Shown in pieces: positions 7,866-16,182 of a stretch of 64,000 nucleotides of DNA. A model generated the notes under the pieces. That model did not search any database. It saw only the letters and a program-made list of their open reading frames with translations, and was not told where the DNA came from. The position numbers and the translations under genes are program-made. Positions within the stretch are counted from its first letter, which is position 1; each line of letters starts with the position of its first letter. Origin of the DNA: an uncultured Methanomicrobiales archaeon (lineage in GTDB: Archaea > Halobacteriota > Methanomicrobia > Methanomicrobiales > Methanospirillaceae); NCBI GenBank assembly GCA_903832665.1, contig CAILCG010000017.1:62001-126000 (forward strand), written 5' to 3'.

Positions 7866-9680
7866 ATGGCGCATTCTTCTTTTTCCCTGCAGGGCGTAGT
7901 CAAGTCCATGGGACTGGTGTTTGGCGATATCGGGACCAGTCCCATTTATGCGCTTACCGCGATCTTTTTCCTGACTCCCGTGACGGAAGAAAGTGTCATG
8001 GGTATTCTCTCGCTGATCATCTGGACTCTCACGCTGCTGGTCACGTTTGAATATACCTACCTTGCCATGAATCTTGGTAAGAAAGGCGAAGGGGGGACGA
8101 TCGTGCTCAAGGAGATCCTGCTGCCGATGCTCAAATCCGGAAACCAGATCGCCTTTGTCTCCCTTATCGCTATCGTGGGGATCTCGCTCTTTATTGGCGA
8201 CGGTGTTATTACCCCTGCGATCAGTATTCTTTCCGCGGTCGAGGGTCTGCTGCTTATTCCGGGGTTTGAAGGTACGACCCAGCTGACCATCATGATCATC
8301 GCAGCGATCATTGCCATCGGCCTTTTTATGTTCCAGGCACGGGGTACGGAGCGTGTTGCCTTTGCATTCGGTCCGATCATGGTGCTGTGGTTTATCTGCC
8401 TGGCGGGATTTGGGATCTTCTCAATATTATCCAATACCAGTATCCTGCTCGCGATAAACCCGATGTTTGGATTTAACTATCTCTCCCATCACGGACTTGA
8501 AGGATTCCTGATTCTCTCTTCCGTGATTCTTTGTGCAACCGGTACGGAGGCCCTGTATGCCGATATGGGCCACCTGGGAAGAGAGCCCATCATCCGGGCA
8601 TGGTACATTGTCTTCATCGCGCTGGTATGCAATTACCTGGGACAGGGTGCTTTCCTCCTGTCCCACCCGGGCACACACAATATTCTTTTCGGGATGGTGT
8701 TTACCTACGCACAGGTAATCTATATCCCATTTCTCCTCTTGAGCGTTGCTGCCACGGTGATTGCTTCGCAGGCAATGATCTCGGGACTGTTCTCCATCGT
8801 GTACCAGGGAATCACGACCCGCATCATGCCGCTCCTGCGCATCGAATATACCTCTCCTCAGCTCCGTTCCCAGATTTATATCGATATTATGAACTGGCTT
8901 CTCCTGTTCGCGGTACTGGCAGTCATTATGATCTTCCAATCGTCCAACAACCTCACCATGGCGTACGGGCTTGCGGTGAGCGGGGATATGGCGATCACGG
9001 GGTTCCTGATCACATGGATTCTTTTTGCCCGGGGAAATATTGTCAAGACCGTGATGGCAGGAAGCCTCTTCTGTATCAATATTATCTTCCTCCTTTCCAA
9101 TGTGCACAAGATTCCCCAGGGAGGATTCTGGTCCCTGCTGATCGCGTTCGTCCCGTTCTGTATCATCATGATCTATGTCAGCGGCCAAAAGAAACTCGCC
9201 ACCGCATTGAGCCCGATTCCCCTGGATGACTTTTTGGTTAAGTTCAATGAGATCTACCCGAAGGTGAACCGTATCTCGGGCACCGCATTATTCTTTGCCC
9301 GGGATTTCCGGAAACTCCCCCAATACGTGTCGCGGATTATGTTTACCAACAATATCGTCTATGACGACAATATCGTCATCTCGATTATCCGGACGGAGCA
9401 ACCGTTCGGAGTTACGTGGGGAGTCACGCGGGAGATCACCCGGGGTTTTTCGATCTTCGAGATATATCTTGGCTATATGGAGATCGTGGATATCGGGAGC
9501 ATTTTAAAAGAAGCGGAGATTGAGGAGAAGACAATCTTTTACGGGATGGAGGATATTATCACTGCCCATGTGGTCTGGCGAATCTTTGCTGCAATCAAAC
9601 GGCTTTCCCCTTCGGTCGTGCAGTTCTACAAGCTGCCATCGGATAAGATCCACGGTGTGGTGACGAGGGTGGAGATGTAA
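7866..9680 (+). CDS. kup: Kup/HAK/KUP family potassium uptake protein
   Basis: This 604-residue transporter begins with the KUP signature GVVFGDIGTSP-like segment (here GLVFGDIGTSPIYAL, about residues 17-31). It continues with ALFIGDGVITPAISILSAVEG-type sequence near residue 110, TGTEALYADMGHLGR near 230, and about twelve membrane helices. The C-terminal domain of about 150 residues is soluble. Kup proteins take up K+ with protons at low affinity. The length is normal. With TrkH nearby, the cell has two encoded K+ uptake routes here. It starts at an ATG preceded by a TAATAACGA spacer without a strong ribosome binding site. Confidence 0.93.
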   Translation: MAHSSFSLQGVVKSMGLVFGDIGTSPIYALTAIFFLTPVTEESVMGILSLIIWTLTLLVTFEYTYLAMNLGKKGEGGTIVLKEILLPMLKSGNQIAFVSLIAIVGISLFIGDGVITPAISILSAVEGLLLIPGFEGTTQLTIMIIAAIIAIGLFMFQARGTERVAFAFGPIMVLWFICLAGFGIFSILSNTSILLAINPMFGFNYLSHHGLEGFLILSSVILCATGTEALYADMGHLGREPIIRAWYIVFIALVCNYLGQGAFLLSHPGTHNILFGMVFTYAQVIYIPFLLLSVAATVIASQAMISGLFSIVYQGITTRIMPLLRIEYTSPQLRSQIYIDIMNWLLLFAVLAVIMIFQSSNNLTMAYGLAVSGDMAITGFLITWILFARGNIVKTVMAGSLFCINIIFLLSNVHKIPQGGFWSLLIAFVPFCIIMIYVSGQKKLATALSPIPLDDFLVKFNEIYPKVNRISGTALFFARDFRKLPQYVSRIMFTNNIVYDDNIVISIIRTEQPFGVTWGVTREITRGFSIFEIYLGYMEIVDIGSILKEAEIEEKTIFYGMEDIITAHVVWRIFAAIKRLSPSVVQFYKLPSDKIHGVVTRVEM

Positions 9681-10025
9681 ACGGTTTTGCAACTACTCCT
9701 GTTATGGAGCTGAATTGCACTGTCTGGTACAGGAATTTATCATTCGCAACTGCCCGGGTCGGATGCCTTACGATAGGTACCGGGGGTTCTCATTTCAAAG
9801 ACCTTTCAGAGGCAGTTGTTTTCATAACCGTATGAACTTTTTTCTTAACGAAGCACAGAATACTCCAGAGTGAATGGGATTTTTTTACTCATAGTGTCAT
9901 CTTTCAAAATACGAAAGGGGGTTACACAATTATATCACGAATCATCATGACAAAATCTCCAGAAAACCGGAGGTATCTGATGATAGTTTTTTTACAATCA
10001 GATGCTCTATAGATCGTGAGGGATT
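9681..10025. other. Intergenic stretch, no gene recognised
   Basis: AT-rich DNA between kup and the toxin-antitoxin pair. The only visible structure is an inverted CTCC-AGAAAACC-GGAG around 9957-9972, and it has no assigned role. Confidence 0.45.
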
Positions 10026-10250
10026 ATGGATACCACAATGGACAGTCAGAACATCAGCATGATGCTTCAGAAGATCCTGGGAAAACTTGAGATTATTGAA
10101 GAGCGACTGGATGAACTTGAATACCCGGACGAATCCACCATAAAGGCAGGTATAATTGACGAAGTAAGAGAAACCGAAACGGAAATTGATTCCGGGAATT
10201 ATGTTGAATGCAATTCTGCAAGGTCATTTATTGAAAACCTGAAAAAATGA
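10026..10250 (+). CDS. Putative antitoxin of a type II toxin-antitoxin pair
   Basis: This 74-residue acidic protein lies directly upstream of a RelE/ParE-like toxin and overlaps it by four bases (ATGA). It has a helical, coiled-coil-like N-terminal half (ILGKLEIIEERLDELE, about residues 18-33) and an acidic C-terminal half ending ARSFIENLKK, typical of the part of an antitoxin that wraps the toxin. No ribbon-helix-helix or HTH DNA-binding motif is obvious. The assignment rests mainly on position and size. GAGGGATT precedes the ATG. Confidence 0.7.
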   Translation: MDTTMDSQNISMMLQKILGKLEIIEERLDELEYPDESTIKAGIIDEVRETETEIDSGNYVECNSARSFIENLKK

Positions 10251-10510
10251 TGTATACACTGCGCTATCGCCCGGGTTTGAAAGAAGAGATCCTTAAATAT
10301 CTCAGAAATGATCCGGTTCGATTGGAACAGCTCGCCAGAAAGATTGAATTTCTTATCGAACACCCGGAAAACGGTAAACCACTTCGCAACCATCTCAAAG
10401 GAAAATGGAGAGTGCATATCGGACCCTATGTCCTCATCTATAAAATTGAACAGGAAGATCAGTGTGTGGTCTTATTAAAGTTCAGACATCATGACGAAAT
10501 TTATCATTGA
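10247..10510 (+). CDS. RelE/ParE family toxin
   Basis: This 87-residue basic protein fits the RelE/ParE fold: a helix pair (LKEEILKYLRNDPVRLEQLARKI), then a strand-rich C-terminal half with PLRNHLKGKWRVHIGPYVLIYKI and a terminal RHHDEIYH. The KPLRxxLKGxWRxxIGxYRxxY pattern is the usual signature of mRNA-interferase RelE relatives, and the late Arg and His resemble catalytic positions. It overlaps the upstream antitoxin by four bases, so the two are probably translationally coupled. The pair sits beside tRNA-Leu at the edge of an AT-rich accessory segment, a common place for such modules. Confidence 0.85.
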   Translation: MMYTLRYRPGLKEEILKYLRNDPVRLEQLARKIEFLIEHPENGKPLRNHLKGKWRVHIGPYVLIYKIEQEDQCVVLLKFRHHDEIYH

Positions 10511-10631
10511 TTGATGTCTGTATCATTTCTTCATCAGTATATACTACATTGGTAAACATTACATTGCATACGTTTCGATTAAAAAACCGCACAATCTCTT
10601 TATCAAATTCAGACCAATACTTGAAGAGCAC

Positions 10632-10716
10632 GCGAGGGTTGCCGAGCTAGGTCAAAGGCGCTGGATTTAGGGTCCAGTCTTGCAGGAGTTCAAGGGTTCG
10701 AATCCCTTCCCTCGCA
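10632..10716 (+). tRNA. tRNA-Leu (anticodon TAG)
   Basis: The acceptor stem GCGAGGG (10632-10638) pairs perfectly with CCCTCGC (10709-10715), followed by discriminator A. The anticodon stem CTGGA/TCCAG encloses TTTAGGG, giving anticodon TAG at 10668-10670. A long variable arm and a GGTTCGAATCC T-arm identify a class II leucine tRNA. CCA is not encoded and no intron is seen. Confidence 0.95.
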
Positions 10717-10912
10717 TTAGTTTTGGGAATTTTTTGGGTTTCAGGAGAATATTTGCCGGTTTCGGCCAGATTGATCAGTTTCTGAAGATTCGATATCCAT
10801 TGCATGAGTAAATATCATTCCTCAAATTATCGATAAAGAAATCGTTATGATTTTCGATTTTAGATTTCGTTTAAAAATTCAAAATTGAAAAAAAAGAAAT
10901 TTTAACGGACAA

Positions 10913-11338
10913 CTACACATCCTTTTCGAGAAGTACCTGCGCCGACCCGTCATTAAAATGACCAACGACAGTTACATGATCATAACCAGCAGTTCCCGCA
11001 CCATAAAGGATCATCCCGGAGCCGACGTCAGGTCTGACTGGAATTCCGGTGTATGATAATGATCCCGTCGCACTAGTGGTAAAAAATACCGAACCATTGG
11101 GAGCGATGATTGTCATATAGATCAAATCGGGATCTATAGTGCCTCCTGTAAAAGTAACACGAATATCAGAACCCGACTGTTCAATTTTTGTAGCAATAAT
11201 TTTGGTTTTATGGAGGTCATCTCCTCCCATACCAATTGCCACGGTGGCAATCATAGCTGCAAGTACGACCGTTATGGCAATCATTAAGATTGCGCCAATT
11301 ACCGGAGATACTGCCTCATTTTTTGAAATTGTATTCAA
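10913..11338 (-). CDS. Archaeal type IV pilin-like protein (Pilin_N domain)
   Basis: This 141-residue secreted protein begins with a short basic leader (MNTISKNE) followed by AVSPVIGAILMIAITVVLAAMIA, the archaeal type IV pilin N-terminal signature. A prepilin peptidase of the PibD/EppA type would cut just before the hydrophobic stretch, and the helix would polymerise as the pilus core. The C-terminal part is beta-rich. The start is TTG, supported by AGGTG eight bases upstream. It is a diverged relative of the two following pilin genes and lies in the same orientation. AT-rich gaps of over 150 bases separate them, so each may have its own promoter. Confidence 0.82.
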   Translation of the reverse strand: MNTISKNEAVSPVIGAILMIAITVVLAAMIATVAIGMGGDDLHKTKIIATKIEQSGSDIRVTFTGGTIDPDLIYMTIIAPNGSVFFTTSATGSLSYTGIPVRPDVGSGMILYGAGTAGYDHVTVVGHFNDGSAQVLLEKDV

Positions 11339-11509
11339 CTATATTGCACCTGTCTGAAAAACAATCCCTTGCCATTTAATATATACCGATCATGTAATTT
11401 ATTTTTATTTAGAATTTTTTTTAGGAGTTAGAAATTCATATAGTTCATGTGAAAAAACAACAAAAGGTTATGACAGAAAAATTCCTAAAGAATCATATAA
11501 AAAAAAAGA

Positions 11510-11920
11510 TTAGAGGGTCTGATCAATAATTACTTGTTTAGTTCCGTCAGCCCATGTTCCAACACCAATAACGTGGTTTTTGCCAGGTGCATTAGAACAT
11601 GTAGAGGCAATCGTCGTGCTGTTTCCAATTGGGTACGTTGTACCTACCACTCCAACGGTGGCTGCGGTACATGTATCATTTATTTTAAAACCAATTGTTT
11701 CGAGACCTGCCGAATCCTGCCCACCCATATAGGTAATACGGATTGAGCCACCATCGACTCGCTGTGCCGTTGCAGCAACCACTTTGGTCTTGCTGATATT
11801 TCCTGCCATGCCGAACACGAATGCAGCAATAACTGCTGCAAGGATCACGGTGATTGCGACCATTAAGATCACACCAATTACCGGTGATACTGCTTCTTCA
11901 TTCTTTTTGGTAAAAACCAT
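11510..11920 (-). CDS. Archaeal type IV pilin-like protein, copy 1 of a duplicated pair
   Basis: This 136-residue protein begins MVFTKKNEEAVSPVIG and continues with the hydrophobic helix of archaeal pilins (Pilin_N). An upstream in-frame start at 12004 is rejected because the ATG at 11920 has GGAG upstream and places the leader correctly. The globular part contains two Cys residues (NDTC and STCS), which may form a disulfide. It is about 80% identical by eye to the product of 12257-12667, and the first 60 residues are nearly invariant. It is probably a surface adhesion or attachment pilin processed by prepilin peptidase. Confidence 0.87.
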   Translation of the reverse strand: MVFTKKNEEAVSPVIGVILMVAITVILAAVIAAFVFGMAGNISKTKVVAATAQRVDGGSIRITYMGGQDSAGLETIGFKINDTCTAATVGVVGTTYPIGNSTTIASTCSNAPGKNHVIGVGTWADGTKQVIIDQTL

Positions 11921-12256
11921 AGTTATTCTCCAAAATATGCCCTCGTTTGGGCACGACAATGTGTGATTAAATAAATATTTGCCATCACATATAGTTATTT
12001 GCACCAGAATATCGATGAATTTGCTGAGTTTTATCTAGAATTTTTCACATTGGAGCCGAATAATCAAATTTATTTCCAATGATAATTTTTAACACTTTAT
12101 ATTCTAACCTGGAAAACTATAAAAATTTCCCAAAAAAAAAATCGTGTTTAATTTTAGCAAAATAAAACCGAAATTTATTCGCAAAAGATTAATTCGCGAC
12201 GTCCAATTAGCATTCAGAGATTATTGTAAAACCTAAATTGATATTAAAAAAAAAGA
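11921..12256. other. AT-rich spacer between duplicated pilin genes
   Basis: About 336 bases, very AT-rich, with several A or T runs near 12120-12140 and 12245. No open frame of interest. It probably holds the promoter of the pilin gene at 11510-11920 and the 3' end signals of the one upstream. Confidence 0.45.
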
Positions 12257-12667
12257 TTAGAGGGTTTGATCCACAATGACCTGATTAGTACCGTCAGACC
12301 ATGTTCCGACACCAACAACGTGATTTTTGCCGGGTGCAGTTGAACATGCTGTTGTAAGGGTCGTACTGTTTCCAATTGGATATGTGGTACCTGCCGTCCC
12401 AACCGTACCCGCGTTGCAAGTATCATTTACGGTAAAACCAATTATTTCCAGACCTGCCGAATCCTGTCCACCCATATAGGTTATACGGATTGTGTTACCG
12501 TCAACTCGCTGTGCTGTTGCCGCAACGACCTTGGTCTTGCTGATATTTCCTGCCATGCCGAACACGAATGCAGCAATTACTGCTGCGAGGATCACGGTGA
12601 TTGCGACCATTAAGATCACACCAATTACCGGTGATACTGCTTCTTCATTCTTTTTGGTAAACGCCAT
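12257..12667 (-). CDS. Archaeal type IV pilin-like protein, copy 2 of a duplicated pair
   Basis: This 136-residue paralogue of the 11510-11920 product begins MAFTKKNEEAVSPVIG with the same hydrophobic core. AGGAG precedes the ATG at 12667, so the longer frame to 12799 is not used. Differences between the copies concentrate in the exposed C-terminal region (NDTCNAGTVG versus NDTCTAATVG), while the helix is conserved, as expected for surface pilins diverging after duplication. The sequence upstream of the start runs into the end of a probably truncated gene at 12750. Confidence 0.87.
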   Translation of the reverse strand: MAFTKKNEEAVSPVIGVILMVAITVILAAVIAAFVFGMAGNISKTKVVAATAQRVDGNTIRITYMGGQDSAGLEIIGFTVNDTCNAGTVGTAGTTYPIGNSTTLTTACSTAPGKNHVVGVGTWSDGTNQVIVDQTL

Positions 12668-12749
12668 ACTGAATACTCCTATGGAATGCCCAATGTTGGA
12701 CATGACAATGTATGATGAGTTTATTTTACGTTTTTGTATATAAATTATT

Positions 12750-13325
12750 TCATTGTTTCGTAGAACTTTTATGACTCCGCTTTTTTGAATCCAGACCAAT
12801 ATCAGGATTTAGATACGTATTACTGATCAGGTTGGTTACATCTTTCCTGAACAGGGTTTCATTGGTCATATAGGCAGTATTGGACACCTTTGCATGATCC
12901 GCACAGTTATAGGAAGTCGATGAAGGATAAAATACAATATTGATTGCCCGGGAATTCGCGCCATTCGGGTTCAAAGAGACCAGCGATCCTTTTGACAGGT
13001 AAATTTCAGCAGTAGTCTGAGCGGGAGTGACGATTTTTTGGGTTACTTCCTTAAAATCGGATCGGGTAACCCTGACCGTGTGAGTTCCATCACGTACGTC
13101 CTTAATTACCAGGTTACCGCCTCCATCTGCTGAAGAGGTAATGCCACGGTATCCACCATCAAGATACACCTGTGCGTCATTCAGATTTTCTTTCGTTCGT
13201 GTATCTTTGACAACCACGATAACTGAATTAGTACTGGTGGCAGCTGAAACCGTATAGGTAAGGGAGAAGAGGAGAATGACAATAATGATCCAGCCGGTTT
13301 TCCCAATACACGAGAGCAAAGTCAT
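12750..13325 (-). CDS. Secreted protein with carboxypeptidase-regulatory-like domain, probably C-terminally truncated
   Basis: After a signal peptide or anchor (GKTGWIIIVILLFSLTYTVSA) comes one beta-sandwich domain of the PEGA/carboxypeptidase-regulatory type (VIVVVKDTRTKENLNDAQVYLDGGYRG ... GTHTVRVTRSDF, about residues 35-110). Then a segment INIVFYPSSTSYNCADH appears to start a second, larger domain. The protein stops about 45 residues later in a basic tail (SKKRSHKSSTKQ) unlike the rest, which suggests that a longer enzyme or surface protein has been cut off next to the duplicated pilins. The start is uncertain among 13346 (GTG), 13340 and 13325 (ATG). Confidence 0.6.
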   Translation of the reverse strand: MTLLSCIGKTGWIIIVILLFSLTYTVSAATSTNSVIVVVKDTRTKENLNDAQVYLDGGYRGITSSADGGGNLVIKDVRDGTHTVRVTRSDFKEVTQKIVTPAQTTAEIYLSKGSLVSLNPNGANSRAINIVFYPSSTSYNCADHAKVSNTAYMTNETLFRKDVTNLISNTYLNPDIGLDSKKRSHKSSTKQ

Positions 13326-13346
13326 AAAATCCGGAGACATACACAC

Positions 13347-13821
13347 ATTGGCATATTTTTATACTATATTTTTATTCCATGATATTTAGCACATTCCCTT
13401 TGCCCATAATCCATTTGTTTGCAAATGAGTATTTTTTCCTTTCAATACTCTGTAGAGTAAAGAGATTTTTAAAAAAAAAAAGGACAGGGACTAGACCTGA
13501 TTGCAATTCCCAATTCTCCGTATTAAAAAAGAAGACAGGAATGAATTGTACTTGCTCAAAATTTTTTAGGGAAACGATTTTTTTACGATCATTTTTGCAA
13601 GAGGACGGGCTGTTTTTCCAGAATAATGGGGTACATGATTGTGCTTACTCTTTCACCCATTCCGAGAACTTTAATATCCTTTGAGGTATTGATAATATAG
13701 AACCGTGAATTGATGCACTCCGGTACGGAATTTATTTGTCCTGCTTTGCATTTCCTTAAGATTTGGAAATGAATCATATGCAGAAAAAAATCCGCAGTGC
13801 AGCAGAGATCGGTGTAAGACA
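13347..13821. other. Intergenic stretch before tRNA-Arg, no gene recognised
   Basis: AT-rich, with an A-run near 13470-13481. The open frames on both strands (to about 100 codons) have no family resemblance and are not called. Confidence 0.5.
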
Positions 13822-13893
13822 GCCTCGGTAGGGTAGCGGACATCCTAGAAGCCTCCGGAGCTTTTGACCCGGGTTCAAGTCCCGGCCGAGGCG
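13822..13893 (+). tRNA. tRNA-Arg (anticodon CCG)
   Basis: The acceptor stem GCCTCGG (13822-13828) pairs with CCGAGGC (13886-13892), with discriminator G. The T-arm is CCGGG-TTCAAGT-CCCGG. The anticodon stem GAAGC/GCTTT (one G-T pair) encloses CTCCGGA, giving anticodon CCG at 13855-13857. The variable loop is four bases and the D-arm is short. CCA is not encoded. Confidence 0.88.
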
Positions 13894-14024
13894 CTCCATA
13901 TTTCGCGCCAAAATTCTTTTCTTGAATTCTTTATATCAGGTTATTTTATCATCACATTGCTTATAGCGCGCACATTTCGATCTGCAACGCCAGATGATAA
14001 TTAAAAAAAGAGAGCAATTAAAAA

Positions 14025-15062
14025 TTACAATACCGGCTTCTTCTTCAGCGCAGCTACCAGAATTTTCACACCCGCTTCGATATCAGTGCAGTCCAGCACC
14101 TCTACCGGGGAATGAATGTAACGGGAAGGTATGCTCATCGTTGTGCTGGGAATACCACCCTTGGTGAGGTGGATTGCAGTTGCATCTGTTGTCCCGCCAC
14201 TCCCGACTTCCATCTGAACAGGAATCGAGTTCGAATCTGCAGCTTCTTTGAGCCATTTGACTATTTTGCGATTGGCAATCAATCCCCTTCCGCTGCTGTC
14301 AACAATAGTAATGACCGGGCCCTTACCCATGAGAACAGGGGCATCCTTCATCTCAATGCCGGGGTGGTCCCCGGGAATGGTGACATCAGTTGCGATCGCA
14401 CAGTCCGGGTCAAGAGCATACGCACTCGTGCGTGCACCTTTGAGGCCGACCTCCTCCTGCACGGTGAAAACACCAAAGATTGTTAGAGGCGAATCGGTCT
14501 CTTTCAGGGTTTTTATCAGCATGGCAACTCCGGCCCGGTTATCAAAGGCCTTACCGGTTACCCGTGAATTCGCCAGCTCGCAGAATTCCCGGTCAATTGT
14601 TACAGGGGTACCAATTTCAACACCAAGATAATCCACCTCATCGGGGTTAGTCGCGCCGATATCGATGAACAGGTCATCCACTTTAACGCCTTTCTTGCGT
14701 TCTTCATCGTCCATCATATGAGGTGGTTTGCCGCCAATGACACCGACAACGGGACCGTTTGCCCCGTGCAGGATCACCCGCTGGTTGTAGAGGGTGGGGC
14801 CATACCAGCCGCCAAGTGCAACGAACCGGATGAAACCTTTCTCCTCAACATACTTCACCATGAGGCCGATCTCATCCATGTGGGCAGCCAGCATCACCTT
14901 AAATTTGTTGCCGTGCTTGATGGCGATCAGGTTTCCCATTGCATCTTCGCGGATCTCATCAACATGGCCCTTGAGCTCTTTCTTGATGAGTGCATAGACG
15001 TTTCCTTCACTGCCCGAAACACCGTGGGCATTGGATAATTTGCGTAACAGTTCTTTGACCAT
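14025..15062 (-). CDS. M42 family metallopeptidase (TET-type aminopeptidase)
   Basis: This aminopeptidase of about 345 residues carries all M42 landmarks: LAAHMDEIGLMV (first metal His and catalytic Asp), GKAFDNRAGVAML (bridging Asp), TVQEEVGLKGA (Glu-Glu, base and ligand), ATDVTIPGD, and a late IPSRYIHSPVEV with the last His ligand. Such enzymes form dodecameric tetrahedral complexes and trim peptides in the cytosol, complementing the proteasome. GTG at 15071 is an alternative start, but the ATG at 15062 has GGTG at normal spacing. It directly follows the aminotransferase gene and is probably co-transcribed with it and hxlB. Confidence 0.93.
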   Translation of the reverse strand: MVKELLRKLSNAHGVSGSEGNVYALIKKELKGHVDEIREDAMGNLIAIKHGNKFKVMLAAHMDEIGLMVKYVEEKGFIRFVALGGWYGPTLYNQRVILHGANGPVVGVIGGKPPHMMDDEERKKGVKVDDLFIDIGATNPDEVDYLGVEIGTPVTIDREFCELANSRVTGKAFDNRAGVAMLIKTLKETDSPLTIFGVFTVQEEVGLKGARTSAYALDPDCAIATDVTIPGDHPGIEMKDAPVLMGKGPVITIVDSSGRGLIANRKIVKWLKEAADSNSIPVQMEVGSGGTTDATAIHLTKGGIPSTTMSIPSRYIHSPVEVLDCTDIEAGVKILVAALKKKPVL

Positions 15063-15063
15063 A

Positions 15064-16170
15064 TTATTCACCTATTACTTTTTTGATCCTATCAAGGGCA
15101 CGCTCCAGGTTCTCCCGGGATGTGGCATAACTCATTCGGGCAAACTCCGGTGCATTAACCCCAAAGGCTGAGCCGGGAACAATCACAACACCCGCATCGA
15201 TAATCTTCTGGGTGAGCGCAGGTTTCATGGGTACAAACGCATAGAATGCCCCTTCGGGAAGAGGAAAATCCAGGCCCAGCGCAGATAATCCCCTACAGAA
15301 AAGATCGCGCCTTGCGTTGTATTCATCCCGCATAACGGAAACAGGCTGCTGATCTCCTTCATACGCAGCAACTGCAGCGTACTGGGAGATGGAAGTGGCG
15401 CAGGCCTGGCAGTACTGGTGCACTTTTATGCACTGGCTGACAATTTCAGGAGATGCGGCAAGATAGCCAAGACGCCAGCCGGTCATTGCATACGTCTTGC
15501 TGGTAGCATTGATGGTGATGACATTATCGCCAAACTGACCGGCACTCCAGTGTTTTTTGCCGTAGATGAAGTGCTCATATACCTCGTCAGAGATAACCGT
15601 AACGCCAGCATCGGCGGCATATTCTACAATGGCTTTTATTGACTCTTTGCTCTCAACGGCACCGGTAGGATTTGCCGGGGAATTCAGGACAAAGAGCTTT
15701 GCCCCGTCCATCAGCTCTTTTGCCCGTTCTACATCGATATGCAGATCAGCAGTCAGCGGGAAACTGACTGGATGAGCTCCCGCAAGAATAGCCAAGGATG
15801 CATATGAGACAAAACCCGGATCCGGGCAGAGTACCTTGTCACCATCGCCAACCATTGTCTGCATTACAATATGGAGTGCTTCACTTGCACCGGCAGTTAC
15901 GATGATCTGATCCGGGGAGTACGTGAGATTATACTCTTTTTTAAACTTTGCACTTATAGCCGTGCGAAGTTCAGGGATACCATTATTGCCGGTATAACCG
16001 GTCTTCCCTTCCTGAATCGCTTTGATCGCGGCATCCTTGATATGCCGGGGGGTATCAAAATCCGGTTGCCCAAGCCCGAGATTGATCGAGTCCGGACCCG
16101 CAGCTTCAAACAAACGTCGTATACCGGAAATTTCAATATCCTTAACCCTGTCTGCAAATTGTGGTCTCAT
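15064..16170 (-). CDS. Class I/II pyridoxal-phosphate aminotransferase (aspartate aminotransferase-like)
   Basis: This 368-residue fold-type I aminotransferase shows the standard motifs: INLGLGQPDFDTP at the N-terminus, LNSPANPTGA (substrate-contacting Asn), VISDEVYEHF with the cofactor-contacting Asp, and INATSKTYAMTGWRLGYL containing the Schiff-base Lys. The C-terminal FARMSYATSRENL has the carboxylate-binding Arg. The subgroup is that of archaeal aspartate or aromatic aminotransferases; the exact substrate cannot be read. AAGGGGGAT precedes the ATG. It lies 12 bases after hxlB and next to the M42 gene, forming a probable three-gene operon. Confidence 0.92.
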   Translation of the reverse strand: MRPQFADRVKDIEISGIRRLFEAAGPDSINLGLGQPDFDTPRHIKDAAIKAIQEGKTGYTGNNGIPELRTAISAKFKKEYNLTYSPDQIIVTAGASEALHIVMQTMVGDGDKVLCPDPGFVSYASLAILAGAHPVSFPLTADLHIDVERAKELMDGAKLFVLNSPANPTGAVESKESIKAIVEYAADAGVTVISDEVYEHFIYGKKHWSAGQFGDNVITINATSKTYAMTGWRLGYLAASPEIVSQCIKVHQYCQACATSISQYAAVAAYEGDQQPVSVMRDEYNARRDLFCRGLSALGLDFPLPEGAFYAFVPMKPALTQKIIDAGVVIVPGSAFGVNAPEFARMSYATSRENLERALDRIKKVIGE

Positions 16171-16182
16171 AAAAAATCCCCC

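Noticed and set aside
8427-9188. Long minus-strand open frame (253 codons) inside kup
   Set aside because: It lies entirely antisense to a well-conserved transporter and its translation is His/Asp/Arg-rich, as expected of a shadow frame.
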